Shown here: positions 30,196-38,896 of the stretch, one piece after another
Layout of the letters: every line of letters starts with the position of its first letter
Numbering within the stretch: position 1 is the stretch's first letter
NCBI RefSeq assembly: GCF_012911015.1
Contig: NZ_WVVV01000004.1
Coordinates: 206,306-270,305 of the forward strand
Direction: 5' to 3'
Origin: Chelativorans sp. ZYF759
GTDB lineage: Bacteria > Pseudomonadota > Alphaproteobacteria > Rhizobiales > Rhizobiaceae
Length of the DNA: 64,000 nt
Program-made: the position numbers and the translations under genes
The notes under the pieces: generated by a model
What the model was told of the DNA's origin: nothing
What the model saw: the letters and a program-made list of their open reading frames with translations, nothing else
Databases searched by the model: none

Positions 30196-30423
30196 ATGAC
30201 GGAAAAACGGCTGGATCTGCGCGGGCTGAACTGCCCCCTGCCCGTGCTCAAGGCGCGCAAGGCCATGCGGTCGCTGTCGCACGGCGACGTGCTGGTGCTC
30301 GAATGCACCGACCCCGTCTCGGCCATCGACGTGCCGCATTTCGTGACCGAAGACGGCCACAAGATGCTGTCGCAGGAGAAGACCGGGCCGGTGTGGGTCT
30401 TTCGCATTTCGCGGGGTGGATGA
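30196..30423 (+). CDS. TusA-like sulfur carrier protein
   Basis: A 75-residue protein with the family signature LDLRGLNCPLPVLKA; the CPxP cysteine is Cys13. TusA-type proteins carry persulfide sulfur to tRNA thiolation, molybdenum cofactor synthesis or sulfur oxidation. Standing right before modABCE, it could serve molybdoenzyme maturation, but many family members act in sulfur trafficking. It fits either the molybdenum or the sulfur theme of the window. Confidence 0.92.
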   Translation: MTEKRLDLRGLNCPLPVLKARKAMRSLSHGDVLVLECTDPVSAIDVPHFVTEDGHKMLSQEKTGPVWVFRISRGG

Positions 30424-30434
30424 GGAGACATAGG

Positions 30435-30518
30435 ATGAAGGGTCTGCGCCGGCAAAAGCGTCGCCATCCTCTCCGCGCTTTCACTTTACGCTTGCCAATC
30501 TGCCGGCCGTCATCTTGA
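30435..30518 (+). CDS. Possible 27-residue basic leader peptide
   Basis: A short frame with GAGGAG seven bases before its ATG, ending two bases into the left arm of the ModE-type box. The peptide is rich in Arg and Lys (MKGLRRQKRRHPLRAF at its start). It lies in the leader between the TusA-like gene and modA. The ribosome-binding site is good, but such short frames occur by chance, and no homologue comes to mind. Its stop codon overlapping the operator would make it translated only on read-through transcripts from upstream. Confidence 0.25.
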   Translation: MKGLRRQKRRHPLRAFTLRLPICRPSS

Positions 30519-30538
30519 TATGTCCGACCAGACATATC
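30517..30538. promoter_or_regulatory. ModE-type molybdate box before modA
   Basis: A perfect palindrome, GATATGTC-CGACCA-GACATATC, with 8-base arms and a 6-base spacer. This is the layout of ModE boxes (dyad with TAT-containing arms and N6). It ends 13 bases before the modA start codon, where a bound repressor would block transcription when molybdate is plentiful. A modE gene lies at the end of the same operon. Confidence 0.75.
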
Positions 30539-30551
30539 GGCAGGACCAACA

Positions 30552-31349
30552 ATGCTTCACGAAATCCGCAGGAGAGCGGCAATCGGGCTGATTGCATGGT
30601 GGGCATTTGCTACCGGGATCACTGCATCAAGCGCCCAAGACGACCCTCCGGTGATCGCTGCAGCGTCTGATCTGCAATTCGCGGTTGAGGAGATCGCCGC
30701 CGCTTTCGCTGCGGAAACCGGCATGCGGGTTCGTCTGTCGATGGGTTCGACCGGAAATTTCGCTCGCCAGATTCGCGCGGGCGCGCCGTTCCAGATCTTC
30801 ATGGCAGCCGACGAAAAATTCATCGACGATCTGCATGCCGACGGGCTCACGCGTGACGAAGGCGACCTTTATGCGATCGGTCGCATCGTGATGATGGTCC
30901 CTCACGGCTCGTCTCTCGTCACCGACGGCCAGCTCGACACACTGGCGGCGGCCCTCGAAGCGGGCGAGATCAACCGCTTCGCCATCGCCAATCCCGAGCA
31001 CGCCCCCTACGGCATGCGCGCTGCCGAGGCATTGCGCCACAAGGGACTGTGGGACGATCTCCAGCCCTTCATGGTGCTGGGCGAAAACGTCAGCCAGGCC
31101 GCGCAATTCGCGCTATCGGGCAATGCCGATGGCGGAATCATCGCCTATTCGCTGGCGCTTGCGCCAAATGTCCAGGAACTCGGCACCTACGAATTGATCC
31201 CCGAGGATTGGCACGCGCCCTTGCGCCAGCGCATGGCCTTGCTCAACAATGCCGGACCCGTGGCGGAAGCCTTTTACGACTACATCAACGGACCGTCGGC
31301 GCGAGAGATCATGGTCCGCTACGGCTTCGGCCTGCCTGAGGACGAATAG
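30552..31349 (+). CDS. modA: Molybdate ABC transporter periplasmic binding protein ModA
   Basis: A 265-residue protein with a signal peptide (about residues 1-28, ending ASSAQ). The mature part opens PPVIAAASDLQFAVEEIAAAFAAETG, followed by STGNFARQIRAGAPFQIFMAADE, where the small hydroxyl residues and backbone bind molybdate or tungstate. Later come YAIGRIVMMVP and the IANPEHAPYG motif. It is the first gene of modABCE, directly behind the ModE-type box. Confidence 0.96.
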   Translation: MLHEIRRRAAIGLIAWWAFATGITASSAQDDPPVIAAASDLQFAVEEIAAAFAAETGMRVRLSMGSTGNFARQIRAGAPFQIFMAADEKFIDDLHADGLTRDEGDLYAIGRIVMMVPHGSSLVTDGQLDTLAAALEAGEINRFAIANPEHAPYGMRAAEALRHKGLWDDLQPFMVLGENVSQAAQFALSGNADGGIIAYSLALAPNVQELGTYELIPEDWHAPLRQRMALLNNAGPVAEAFYDYINGPSAREIMVRYGFGLPEDE

Positions 31350-31352
31350 GGC

Positions 31353-32021
31353 ATGGATTGGACAGCGCTCTGGTTGTCGCTCGGGCTGGCCGGCTGGACG
31401 GTTCTGATCCTGCTTCCGGTGTCGGTCCTGATGGGCCGCTTCCTCGCCTATCGCCAGTTCCGCGCAAAGGGGCTGGTCGAGGCGCTGGTACTACTGCCCC
31501 TGGTACTGCCCCCTACCGTCTTCGGCTTCTACCTGCTGGTCGCTTTCGGCGCCAACAGCCCGATCGGCCAGTTCTGGCGCGAAACCTTCGGGCATCAGTT
31601 GGTCTTCACCTTCGAGGGACTGATGGTCGCCTCCGTCATCTTCAACCTGCCCTTTGCGATCCAGCCCGCCCAGCGTGGCTTCGAGGCGATACCGGTCGAG
31701 GTCCGTGAGGCCGCTCAATGCTCCGGGCTCTCCCCGTGGCAGTCTCTGGCGAGGGTCGAGCTGCCGCTGGCCTGGCCCGGCGTGCTCACCGCGATGGTGC
31801 TGACCTTCGCTCACACGCTCGGCGAATTCGGTATCGTGCTCATGGTGGGCGGATCGATTCCGGGTGAGACCAAGACCATCGCCATCGCCATCTATGACCG
31901 CGTCCAGGCGTTCGACGACCGTTCAGCGGGCATCATGTCGGCCACGTTGCTGGCCATATCGCTGGCCACGATCTCCATCACCTTCTGGCTGTCCTCGCGC
32001 ATCGGGCGGAGATTGTCCTGA
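31353..32021 (+). CDS. modB: Molybdate ABC transporter permease ModB
   Basis: A 222-residue membrane protein with five or six helices. The ATPase-contact loop lies at about residues 128-160 (EAAQCSGLSPWQSLARVELPL, then PGVLTAMVLTFAHTLGEFG), ending in the GEFG typical of ModB. PLVLPPTVFGFYLL is another family mark. It starts 3 bases after modA and its TGA overlaps the modC ATG as TGATG. Confidence 0.96.
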   Translation: MDWTALWLSLGLAGWTVLILLPVSVLMGRFLAYRQFRAKGLVEALVLLPLVLPPTVFGFYLLVAFGANSPIGQFWRETFGHQLVFTFEGLMVASVIFNLPFAIQPAQRGFEAIPVEVREAAQCSGLSPWQSLARVELPLAWPGVLTAMVLTFAHTLGEFGIVLMVGGSIPGETKTIAIAIYDRVQAFDDRSAGIMSATLLAISLATISITFWLSSRIGRRLS

Positions 32022-33118
32022 TGGCGCTGGAGGTCATGGCCAGGGCCACAACGCCCATCCCGCTCGACATCGCCTTCCGCGTGGAGCCCGGCGAATTACT
32101 GGCGCTCGTCGGCCACTCCGGTTCGGGTAAATCGACGATGCTGCGCACCATCGCCGGCCTGTGGAGCCCGACCGAGGCCCGTGTCAGCGTGAATGGCGAG
32201 ACATGGCTGGATACGTCCAGCGGGATCGATCTGGCGCCGCACCGGCGCCGGGTCGGCATCGTCTTCCAGTCCTATGCACTCTTTCCGCACATGAGCGCGC
32301 TGGCCAACGTCATGGCCGCCATGGGGCATCTGCCGTCAACCGATCGCCAGGGACGAGCCCGCGAACTTCTCGGCCTCGTCAATCTCGAGGGGCTCGAAGC
32401 CCGCAAGCCGGCCACGCTCTCCGGCGGCCAGCAGCAGCGCGTGGCGGTCGCACGCGCTCTGGCCCGCGAGCCGTCTGCCCTGCTCTTGGACGAGCCGTTC
32501 TCCGCCGTCGACCGCGCCACACGCGACCGTCTCTACGAGGAAATCCGGCAGCTCCGCGCCCATCTCGCCATGCCTACCGTGCTGGTCACCCACGATCTCG
32601 AGGAAGCCCGCCTCTTGGCGGATCGCATGGTGGTGATCGAGGACGGGCGCGTCGCGGGCGCCGGCTCGACGGCCGAGATCATGTCCGACCCCGTCGCCCT
32701 TCGCGCGATGGGGCTGCGCGAACTCGGCTCCGGCCTGCCGGCCGTCATCGAGGCGCAGGAGGATGACGAGTTGACGCGTCTCAGAGCCGCGGCAGGCCCC
32801 GTCTGGCTGCCACGCGTTGAAGGCGAACCCGGCACCGCCGTCAGCCTGCGCATCATGGCGCATGACGTCATCATCGCCCGCGAGAAACCAGCAGGCATCT
32901 CCGCGCTCAACATGCTCCCGGCCACCGTGACCGCCATCGACGGCGGCGACGGGCCCGGTGTGATCGTGCGCCTGGATGTCGGCGGCAGCCCGATCCTGGC
33001 GCAGCTGACGGCGCGCTCGGTCAGGGTCCTGGCGCTCGCGCCCGGCACGCCGTGCTTTGCCGTCGTCAAATCCATGGCGGTCGCGCGCGACGATGTCCGC
33101 GCCGACCCGGCGACCTGA
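32021..33118 (+). CDS. modC: Molybdate ABC transporter ATP-binding protein ModC
   Basis: A 365-residue ATPase. Walker A is GHSGSGKST (31-39), the signature LSGGQQQR is near residue 133, Walker B is [11 protein letters not shown] and the switch histidine is in VLVTHDLEE. The last 75 residues ([14 protein letters not shown] on) form a MOP/TOBE domain, which binds molybdate in ModC and may tune transport. It is translationally coupled to modB. Confidence 0.96.
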   Translation: MALEVMARATTPIPLDIAFRVEPGELLALVGHSGSGKSTMLRTIAGLWSPTEARVSVNGETWLDTSSGIDLAPHRRRVGIVFQSYALFPHMSALANVMAAMGHLPSTDRQGRARELLGLVNLEGLEARKPATLSGGQQQRVAVARALAREPSALLLDEPFSAVDRATRDRLYEEIRQLRAHLAMPTVLVTHDLEEARLLADRMVVIEDGRVAGAGSTAEIMSDPVALRAMGLRELGSGLPAVIEAQEDDELTRLRAAAGPVWLPRVEGEPGTAVSLRIMAHDVIIAREKPAGISALNMLPATVTAIDGGDGPGVIVRLDVGGSPILAQLTARSVRVLALAPGTPCFAVVKSMAVARDDVRADPAT

Positions 33119-33134
33119 GGAGGATTGTCGCGCC

Positions 33135-33476
33135 ATGCCCCAGCTCAGCCTGCGCATCGACCTTGATCCCGATGGCCGGATTGGCCCGGGCAAGATCGAA
33201 CTTCTCGAGCATATCGCCGCCTTCGGCTCCATCTCGGCGGGCGCACGGCGCATGAACATGTCCTACAAGCAGGCCTGGGGCCTGGTGGTCGAGATGAACC
33301 GCATCTTCGGCAAGCCGGTGATTGCAGCGCAGAAGGGCGGCCGGCGCGGCGGCGGCGCGGAACTCACGCCCGTTGGCATGGCGGTGATCACGCGCTACCG
33401 CGCCATTGAACGCGCCGCCAACGAGGCCGCCGCCGCACACATGGAAGCCCTGCAAGAAGAGATCGAACAAGCGTGA
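33135..33476 (+). CDS. modE: Single-domain ModE-type molybdate regulator
   Basis: A 113-residue winged-helix protein with the ModE N-terminal pattern GRIGPGKIELLEHIAAFGSISAGARRMNMSYKQAW followed by a GGRRGGGAELTPVG wing. The two C-terminal MOP domains that bind molybdate in E. coli ModE are missing, so sensing must occur in another way or through a partner. The start follows GAGGAGG, which is 11 bases away. It is the last gene of modABCE and probably acts on the box before modA. Confidence 0.88.
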   Translation: MPQLSLRIDLDPDGRIGPGKIELLEHIAAFGSISAGARRMNMSYKQAWGLVVEMNRIFGKPVIAAQKGGRRGGGAELTPVGMAVITRYRAIERAANEAAAAHMEALQEEIEQA

Positions 33477-33563
33477 CGCCGAAACTCACATTACCGCGAT
33501 TTAATCTTTAAAATTGCGACTATCGCCACAATCTCGTTCCAGATGGTCATGGAGGAAACGAGG

Positions 33564-33743
33564 ATGAACACGAACATGCGGCCCATCGAGCGCAAGACTG
33601 TCACCATATGGACGCCTTGGGGTGCCCAGATACTCGACCGGGAGGAGACGACGCGGTCTGGCTTCCGCAAGAGGCTGGAACTGCGCAGGCAACGCGAAGA
33701 CCGCCAGTCGCCATCAACCAAGGAGAAGGCGGTTCGGAACTGA
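33564..33743 (+). CDS. Small hypothetical protein
   Basis: A 59-residue frame whose ATG follows GGAGG at a spacing of 8. The sequence starts MNTNMRPIERKTVTIWTPWGAQIL and ends in a very charged stretch rich in Arg, Glu and Lys. I do not recognise it. An AT-rich stretch at about 33495-33535 upstream could carry a promoter. The good ribosome-binding site supports it as a real gene; the window gives no hint of its function. Confidence 0.5.
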   Translation: MNTNMRPIERKTVTIWTPWGAQILDREETTRSGFRKRLELRRQREDRQSPSTKEKAVRN

Positions 33744-33752
33744 TTGCGCCCC

Positions 33753-34169
33753 TCAGCTGGCGAAGACTGCCGCCATGTCGGCGAAACCCTTGAACTCGAG
33801 CGCATTGCCCGAGGGATCGCGGATAAAGAGCGTCGCCTGTTCGCCGGGCTGGCCCTCGAAGCGCACCATCGGCCGCTCGATCCACGCGATGCCGGGCTCG
33901 GCCTGAAGCCTGGCGGCCAGTTCGCGCCACTGCTCCATTTGCAGCACGACCCCGAAATGCGGGATCGGCACCTCGACCCCATCTACCTTCCCGCCCCCTT
34001 CGGCAAGGCCCTGTCCCGGCCGCAGATGCGCCGACATCTGGTGCCCGAACAAGTCGAAATCGACCCATGTTTCGGACGACCTGCCGATCCTGCAGCCCAG
34101 CACCTCGCCATAGAAGCGTCGGGTTTCATCGAGGTCGCGGACCGGGAAGGCAAGGTGAAATGGCGTCAT
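33753..34169 (-). CDS. VOC family (glyoxalase/extradiol dioxygenase-like) protein
   Basis: A 138-residue protein of the vicinal oxygen chelate fold with two beta-alpha-beta-beta-beta modules. Likely metal ligands are His5 (FHLAFPVRD), a His in IPHFGVVL near residue 71, and Glu in NALEFKGF near residue 126. It resembles predicted extradiol dioxygenases of COG3565. The reaction is unknown. It converges on the small gene before it and is divergent from pmbA. Confidence 0.88.
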   Translation of the reverse strand: MTPFHLAFPVRDLDETRRFYGEVLGCRIGRSSETWVDFDLFGHQMSAHLRPGQGLAEGGGKVDGVEVPIPHFGVVLQMEQWRELAARLQAEPGIAWIERPMVRFEGQPGEQATLFIRDPSGNALEFKGFADMAAVFAS

Positions 34170-34288
34170 GGCTCAAAGTGATCCAGTGGGTCGGGCGCCC
34201 CGACCATTGCACGGCGCGTCCGCGGACAATAGATGTGGTGGGTATCCACGATGGCTTCCATCCCAAGAAAAAAGACGAACGGCTTTCC

Positions 34289-35632
34289 ATGAATGACATG
34301 ACGGACACGACCCGGCTGACCGACATCGTGACACGGTTGGTCGAGGCGGCGCGCCGCGCCGGTGCCGATGCAGCCGATGCCGTGACCTTGCGCTCCCGCT
34401 CGCAGGGCGTGACGGTCCGGCTCGGCAAGGTCGAGAGCACGGAAGCCGCCGAAAGCGACGACGTCGCCCTCAGGGTGCTCGTCGGCCAGCGCACGGCAAG
34501 CGTCTCGGCCAATGCCACCTCCGATCCCGCCGCGATCGCCGAGCGCGCCGTCGCCATGGCGCGGGTCTCGCCGGAAGACCCGTTCCAGGGCCTCGTCGAT
34601 CCGACACGCCTGACCCGCGCGCCGAAGGACCTCGACCTTTACGACGCGACCGAAATCTCGGCGGAAGCACTACGCGCCGCGGCGCTGGAGATGGAAGAGG
34701 CCGCACTCGCGGTCGAGGGGGTGAAGAACTCCGGCGGCGCGTCGGCAAGTTCGGGCCTCGGCGGGCTGGTGCTGGCCACCTCCGAAGGATTTGTCGGCCA
34801 TTACACGCGCTCCCGCTTCTCCCGATCCGTCAGCGTGATCGCGGGTGAAGGCACGGCGATGGAACGCGACTACGACTATTCCATGCGGCTGCACCAGACC
34901 GACCTCGAGGCGCCCGCCGCGATCGGCCGCAGCGCCGGCGAGCGCGCAGTCCGCCGATTGAACGCCCGCAAGGCCAAGACAGGCCCCGCGACCGTGATCT
35001 ACGACCCGCGCGTTGCGCGCGGGCTCGCCGGACATCTGGCCGGCGCCATCAACGGGGCTTCCGTGGCGCGCAAGACGTCATTCCTGCGCGACCGCATGGG
35101 CCAGCCGGTGGCTTCGTCGGCCATCACGGTGACCGACGATCCCCTGCGCCGCCGGGGACTGGCGTCGCGCCCCTTCGACGGCGAGGGCGTAGAGGGCGAG
35201 GCCCTGGTCATGATCGAGAAAGGGGTGCTTGCGCACTGGTTCCTGTCCCATGCCACGGCCCGGGAACTGGGTCTCGAGACCAACGGGCGCGGCTCGCGCT
35301 CGGCTTCCTCGGTCTCGCCGTCCTCGACCAATCTTGCCATCGAGCCGGGCGAGACCAGCCCGCAGGATCTTATCGCCTCGGTGAAATCCGGGTTCTACGT
35401 GACCGAGGTGTTCGGGCAGGGAGTCAACATGGTCACCGGCGAATACAGCCGCGGCGCCTCCGGCTACTGGATCGAGAATGGCGAACTCGCCTACCCCGTT
35501 TCCGAGATCACGATTGCGGCAAACATGAAGGACATGTTCCTCAACATGGTCCCTGCCAGTGATGTCGACCGCAACCATGGGACCGCAGCCCCTACTCTGC
35601 TCGTGGAAGGAATGACCATTGCCGGTGAATGA
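34289..35632 (+). CDS. pmbA: TldE/PmbA subunit of the TldD/TldE metalloprotease
   Basis: A 447-residue protein of the PmbA/TldE type, which with TldD forms a hetero-oligomeric peptide-degrading protease that matures peptides such as microcins. PmbA-like marks include SGASASSGLGGLVLATSEGF-like text near residues 150-170 and the C-terminal GYWIENGELAYPVSEITIAANMKDM. As is usual for TldE, I do not see the HEXXXH zinc motif, which belongs to TldD. The start is the ATG giving MNDMTDTTR. Its end overlaps the start of the next gene. No tldD is in the window. Confidence 0.92.
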   Translation: MNDMTDTTRLTDIVTRLVEAARRAGADAADAVTLRSRSQGVTVRLGKVESTEAAESDDVALRVLVGQRTASVSANATSDPAAIAERAVAMARVSPEDPFQGLVDPTRLTRAPKDLDLYDATEISAEALRAAALEMEEAALAVEGVKNSGGASASSGLGGLVLATSEGFVGHYTRSRFSRSVSVIAGEGTAMERDYDYSMRLHQTDLEAPAAIGRSAGERAVRRLNARKAKTGPATVIYDPRVARGLAGHLAGAINGASVARKTSFLRDRMGQPVASSAITVTDDPLRRRGLASRPFDGEGVEGEALVMIEKGVLAHWFLSHATARELGLETNGRGSRSASSVSPSSTNLAIEPGETSPQDLIASVKSGFYVTEVFGQGVNMVTGEYSRGASGYWIENGELAYPVSEITIAANMKDMFLNMVPASDVDRNHGTAAPTLLVEGMTIAGE

Positions 35633-36416
35633 CCTGGCAAAACCTCTGGAAGGCGAGATCGCGCTTCTTTCGGACGCGGCCGCACGGGCGGGCGACATCG
35701 CCATGCGCTACTATCGGCGCGATCCCAGCGTCTGGATGAAGGTGGGCGATTCGCCGGTCAGCGAGGCCGACATCGCCGTCGACACCTTCCTGCGGGAAGC
35801 GCTTCTGAAGGCGCGGCCCGACTATGGCTGGCTGTCGGAAGAAACCCTGGATGCGCGGACCAACGGGCAGTCCGGTCGGGCATTCGTCGTGGACCCGATC
35901 GACGGCACCCGCGCCTTCATCGAAGGCCGCAAGACGTGGTGCGTGAGTGTCGCCATCGTCGAGGATGGGCGCCCCATCGCCGGCGTGCTCGATTGCCCCG
36001 CCCGCGAGGAGCGTTTCTGGGCGGTCCGGGGACGCGGCGCCTGGAAGAATGGCGAGGTCCTGGGAGTCCTTCCGCCGCGCGGCCCGGCCCGCATCACCGG
36101 CCCCAAGGAACTCGTCGACAGGTTGGGCATGGCGCCGGGCGAGATCGACCGTGCGCCCTATGTCCCCTCGCTGGCCTACCGCATCGCGATGGTGGCAAGC
36201 GGGCGTCTCGATGCCAGCTTCGTGCGGCCGAACTCCCACGACTGGGATCTGGCAGCTGCAGATCTCATCCTCGCCGAGGCCGGCGGCAGCCTTCTGACAC
36301 GTGAAGGTCGGCCACCGCTCTATTTCGACACCGATCCCCGGCACGGTACGCTCGTCGCCGGCAGCGGCGAACTGCTGAGCAGATTGTCGCTCACGATCGC
36401 CGCGCTGGACCATTGA
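35619..36416 (+). CDS. Inositol monophosphatase family protein (CysQ/IMPase-like)
   Basis: A 265-residue Mg2+-dependent phosphatase of the inositol monophosphatase family. The metal site is formed by SEET (about 73-76) and VVDPIDGTRAFIEG (about 90-103), with the C-terminal motif SHDWDLAAADLIL near residue 205. Substrates could be inositol phosphates, histidinol phosphate or 3'-phosphoadenosine 5'-phosphate. The start is unusual: TTG at 35619 with AAGGA seven bases upstream, or GTG at 35625. It overlaps the end of pmbA by 14 bases. Confidence 0.88.
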   Translation: MPVNDLAKPLEGEIALLSDAAARAGDIAMRYYRRDPSVWMKVGDSPVSEADIAVDTFLREALLKARPDYGWLSEETLDARTNGQSGRAFVVDPIDGTRAFIEGRKTWCVSVAIVEDGRPIAGVLDCPAREERFWAVRGRGAWKNGEVLGVLPPRGPARITGPKELVDRLGMAPGEIDRAPYVPSLAYRIAMVASGRLDASFVRPNSHDWDLAAADLILAEAGGSLLTREGRPPLYFDTDPRHGTLVAGSGELLSRLSLTIAALDH

Positions 36417-36523
36417 ATCGCCGCATACGTGGTTCCAAAATGGCGCGAACTCATCTACAGCCCACGCAGTAGAATTCGGGAGGGTGAGCGGGAAACGACC
36501 CGCCGCGCGCGAAGATAGGCACC

Positions 36524-36775
36524 ATGACCCAAGACACCGAACGAAAGCAGCTCCTGCACCTCGTTTTCGGCGGCGAGCTCAAGTCGCTGACGAGCGTGGA
36601 TTTCCGCAATCTCGAGGATCTCGACATTGTCGGGATTTTCCCGGACTACAAATCGGCCGAACTGGCCTGGCGCGCCAAGGCGCAGCAGACCGTGGACAAT
36701 GCGCATATGCGCTACTTCATCGTCCACCTCCACCGCCTGCTCGACCCGGAGACGCCGAAAGACGGTCAGTCCTGA
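36524..36775 (+). CDS. DUF4170 protein
   Basis: An 83-residue protein with the DUF4170 pattern LLHLVFGGELKSLTSVDF, IVGIFPDYKSAELAWRAKAQQTVDNAHMRYFIVHLHRLLDPE. The family is small, largely alphaproteobacterial and of unknown function. It commonly precedes the DUF374 acyltransferase and waaA, as here, so a role connected with lipopolysaccharide assembly is plausible. It begins about 107 bases after the phosphatase gene and ends 5 bases before the next start. Confidence 0.93.
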   Translation: MTQDTERKQLLHLVFGGELKSLTSVDFRNLEDLDIVGIFPDYKSAELAWRAKAQQTVDNAHMRYFIVHLHRLLDPETPKDGQS

Positions 36776-36780
36776 AATCG

Positions 36781-37566
36781 ATGCAGGAAAAACCGGTCGC
36801 CTCCCCACAACACCGCCGGAAAGCGCGCCCCGCCCGCCGGCCGCAGCCCCTCAAGGCGATGTGGAAGTCGATCCGCGGACCTCTGGGCAAATCCCGCTTC
36901 GTGAGGGAGGCGGTCGCCTCGGGCATCGCCCTTGCCGTGCGCTTTATCGACCTGACCAATCGCCGGGTGGAAGGCTCGCACAATGCCGATGAGGAGGCAG
37001 CCAAGCTTGCACCCGCCATCGGCGCCCTGTGGCACGGCCAGCACCTCATGGCGCCGATCGCCAAGCCGAAGAACCTGCCCCTGGCCGCACTTTTTTCGCG
37101 CAGCGCGGACGCCGAACTGAATGCGCTCGCCGCCGAGAAACTCGGCCTCACCGTCATCCGCGGTTCGGGCGGCAGGCCCGGCACCAGTGTTCTCGACAAG
37201 GGCGGCGCCAAGGCCCTGATCGCCATGAAGAAGACGCTCGATCGCGGGACCAGCGTCTGCATGATCGCGGACATCCCGCACGGCAAGCCCCGCGAGGCGG
37301 GTTTGGGCGTCGTCACGCTAGCCAAACTGTCGGGCCGGCCGATCATCCCGATTGCCGTCGCCACCAGTCGCCGCAAGGTGCTGGAATCGACTTGGGACAA
37401 AACCACCATCAACCTGCCATTCGGCCGGTGCGCCTTGCTGATGGGCGATCCGATCAGCGTTCCTGCCGACGCCGATGCCGAAGCGCTCGAGACCTTCCGG
37501 CAACTGGTCACGACCAGGCTCAACGAGACGACGGCCGAGGCCTATCGCCTGGTGGACGCGCGATGA
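36781..37566 (+). CDS. DUF374 lysophospholipid/lipid A acyltransferase-like protein
   Basis: A 261-residue protein related to lauroyl/lysophospholipid acyltransferases. After a basic N-terminus and a hydrophobic stretch near 45-55, it has ALWHGQHLMAPI (about 81-92), IRGSGGRPG, and GTSVCMIADIPHGKPREAGLGVVTLAKLSGRPIIPIAVA, typical of DUF374. It probably adds an acyl chain to a lipid A precursor at the inner face of the inner membrane. Its stop overlaps the waaA start as ATGA. Confidence 0.88.
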   Translation: MQEKPVASPQHRRKARPARRPQPLKAMWKSIRGPLGKSRFVREAVASGIALAVRFIDLTNRRVEGSHNADEEAAKLAPAIGALWHGQHLMAPIAKPKNLPLAALFSRSADAELNALAAEKLGLTVIRGSGGRPGTSVLDKGGAKALIAMKKTLDRGTSVCMIADIPHGKPREAGLGVVTLAKLSGRPIIPIAVATSRRKVLESTWDKTTINLPFGRCALLMGDPISVPADADAEALETFRQLVTTRLNETTAEAYRLVDAR

Positions 37567-38885
37567 GCGAGCGCTGGGCCCGCGCCATGCTGTCGACCTA
37601 TCGCTGGATGGGCGCGGCCGTCTATCCGCTGATCGGCGGCTATGTCGCCTGGCGCGCCAGCCGCGGCAAGGAGGAGACGTCACGGCGCAAGGAGCGCTAC
37701 GGCAAGACGCAATTCGCCAGACCGCCGGGCCCGCTGATCTGGATGCATGCGGCCAGCGTCGGAGAGACGGTCTCCGTCGTGCCGCTGATCGAGCACATCC
37801 TGTCCCATCGCATCAACATCGTGCTGACCACGGGGACCGTCACCTCCGCGCAGGTGGCGCGCGAGAGGCTGGGCGAGCGGGTCATCCACCAATATGTGCC
37901 GCTTGACCTAAAGCCCGCCGTCAGCCGGTTCCTCGACCACTGGGTGCCCGATCTCGCCATCATTGCCGAATCCGAGATCTGGCCCATGACCATTCTGGAG
38001 CTCGGCGCGCGGCGCGTGCCCCAGATTCTCGTCAATGGCCGTCTGTCGGACAATTCCTTCGCCAACTGGAAGAAGCGTTCCTATCTGGCCGAGGCCCTGT
38101 TCGAGAACCTCTCGCATGTGGTGGCGCAATCCGAGGTGGACGCGGAGCGATTCCGGGTCCTGGGGGCGCGACCGGTCACGGTTTCCGGCAATCTGAAGGT
38201 CGATGCGCCTGCGCCGCCGGTCGATCAGGCGCAGCTCGATCAACTTGTCGACCAGATCGGGCCTCGTCCCGTCTGGGCGGCGGTATCGACCCACGATGGC
38301 GAGGAAGTGATTGCCGGCCGCGTCCACGCGCGCCTCAAGGCGCGCCATCGCGATATCCTGACGGTGATCGTTCCCCGTCACCCCGAACGGGCCGAGACGA
38401 TCGCAAGCGATCTGGCCCAATTGGGTTTGAAGGTCGTGCGCCGCACTTCCGGTGCGCCCATCGAAGCCGATACCGACGTCTTTCTTGGCGATACGATCGG
38501 CGAAATGGGCCTTTATCTGCGCTTGACCGAGATTGCCTTTGTCGGCCGCTCGCTCACCTGGGAGGGCGGACAGAACCCCCTCGAACCGGCGATGCTGGAA
38601 ACGGCAGTGCTTGCGGGCCGCAACGTGCAGAACTTCCGTGATTCCTACCAGAAACTTCTCGAAAGCGGCGGCGCCAAGCTGGTGCGCGACGAAGAGATGC
38701 TGGCCGGCGCGGTGAACTATCTCCTCGGCAACGATCCGGTGCGTCGCGCCATGATGCGCTCCGGCGCGCAGACGGTCGAAGACATGCGCGGCGCGCTTGC
38801 CCGCACGACCGAAGCGCTCGAACCATTCATCCAACCATTGGTCGTCAAGTCGCGCCTGCATGGCCGCAACGGCAACGACGGCTAG
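37563..38885 (+). CDS. waaA: Kdo transferase WaaA (KdtA)
   Basis: A 440-residue GT30 glycosyltransferase with an N-terminal membrane anchor (YRWMGAAVYPLIGGYVAW). Family marks are IWMHAASVGE (the catalytic Glu region), LTTGTVTSAQVA, YVPLDLKPAVSRFLDHW, ESEIWP and the C-terminal GGQNPLEPA that binds CMP-Kdo. It transfers Kdo residues to lipid IVA. It is coupled to the gene before by ATGA and followed by lpxK after 11 bases. Confidence 0.96.
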   Translation: MSERWARAMLSTYRWMGAAVYPLIGGYVAWRASRGKEETSRRKERYGKTQFARPPGPLIWMHAASVGETVSVVPLIEHILSHRINIVLTTGTVTSAQVARERLGERVIHQYVPLDLKPAVSRFLDHWVPDLAIIAESEIWPMTILELGARRVPQILVNGRLSDNSFANWKKRSYLAEALFENLSHVVAQSEVDAERFRVLGARPVTVSGNLKVDAPAPPVDQAQLDQLVDQIGPRPVWAAVSTHDGEEVIAGRVHARLKARHRDILTVIVPRHPERAETIASDLAQLGLKVVRRTSGAPIEADTDVFLGDTIGEMGLYLRLTEIAFVGRSLTWEGGQNPLEPAMLETAVLAGRNVQNFRDSYQKLLESGGAKLVRDEEMLAGAVNYLLGNDPVRRAMMRSGAQTVEDMRGALARTTEALEPFIQPLVVKSRLHGRNGNDG

Positions 38886-38896
38886 TCGGAGGCGAC

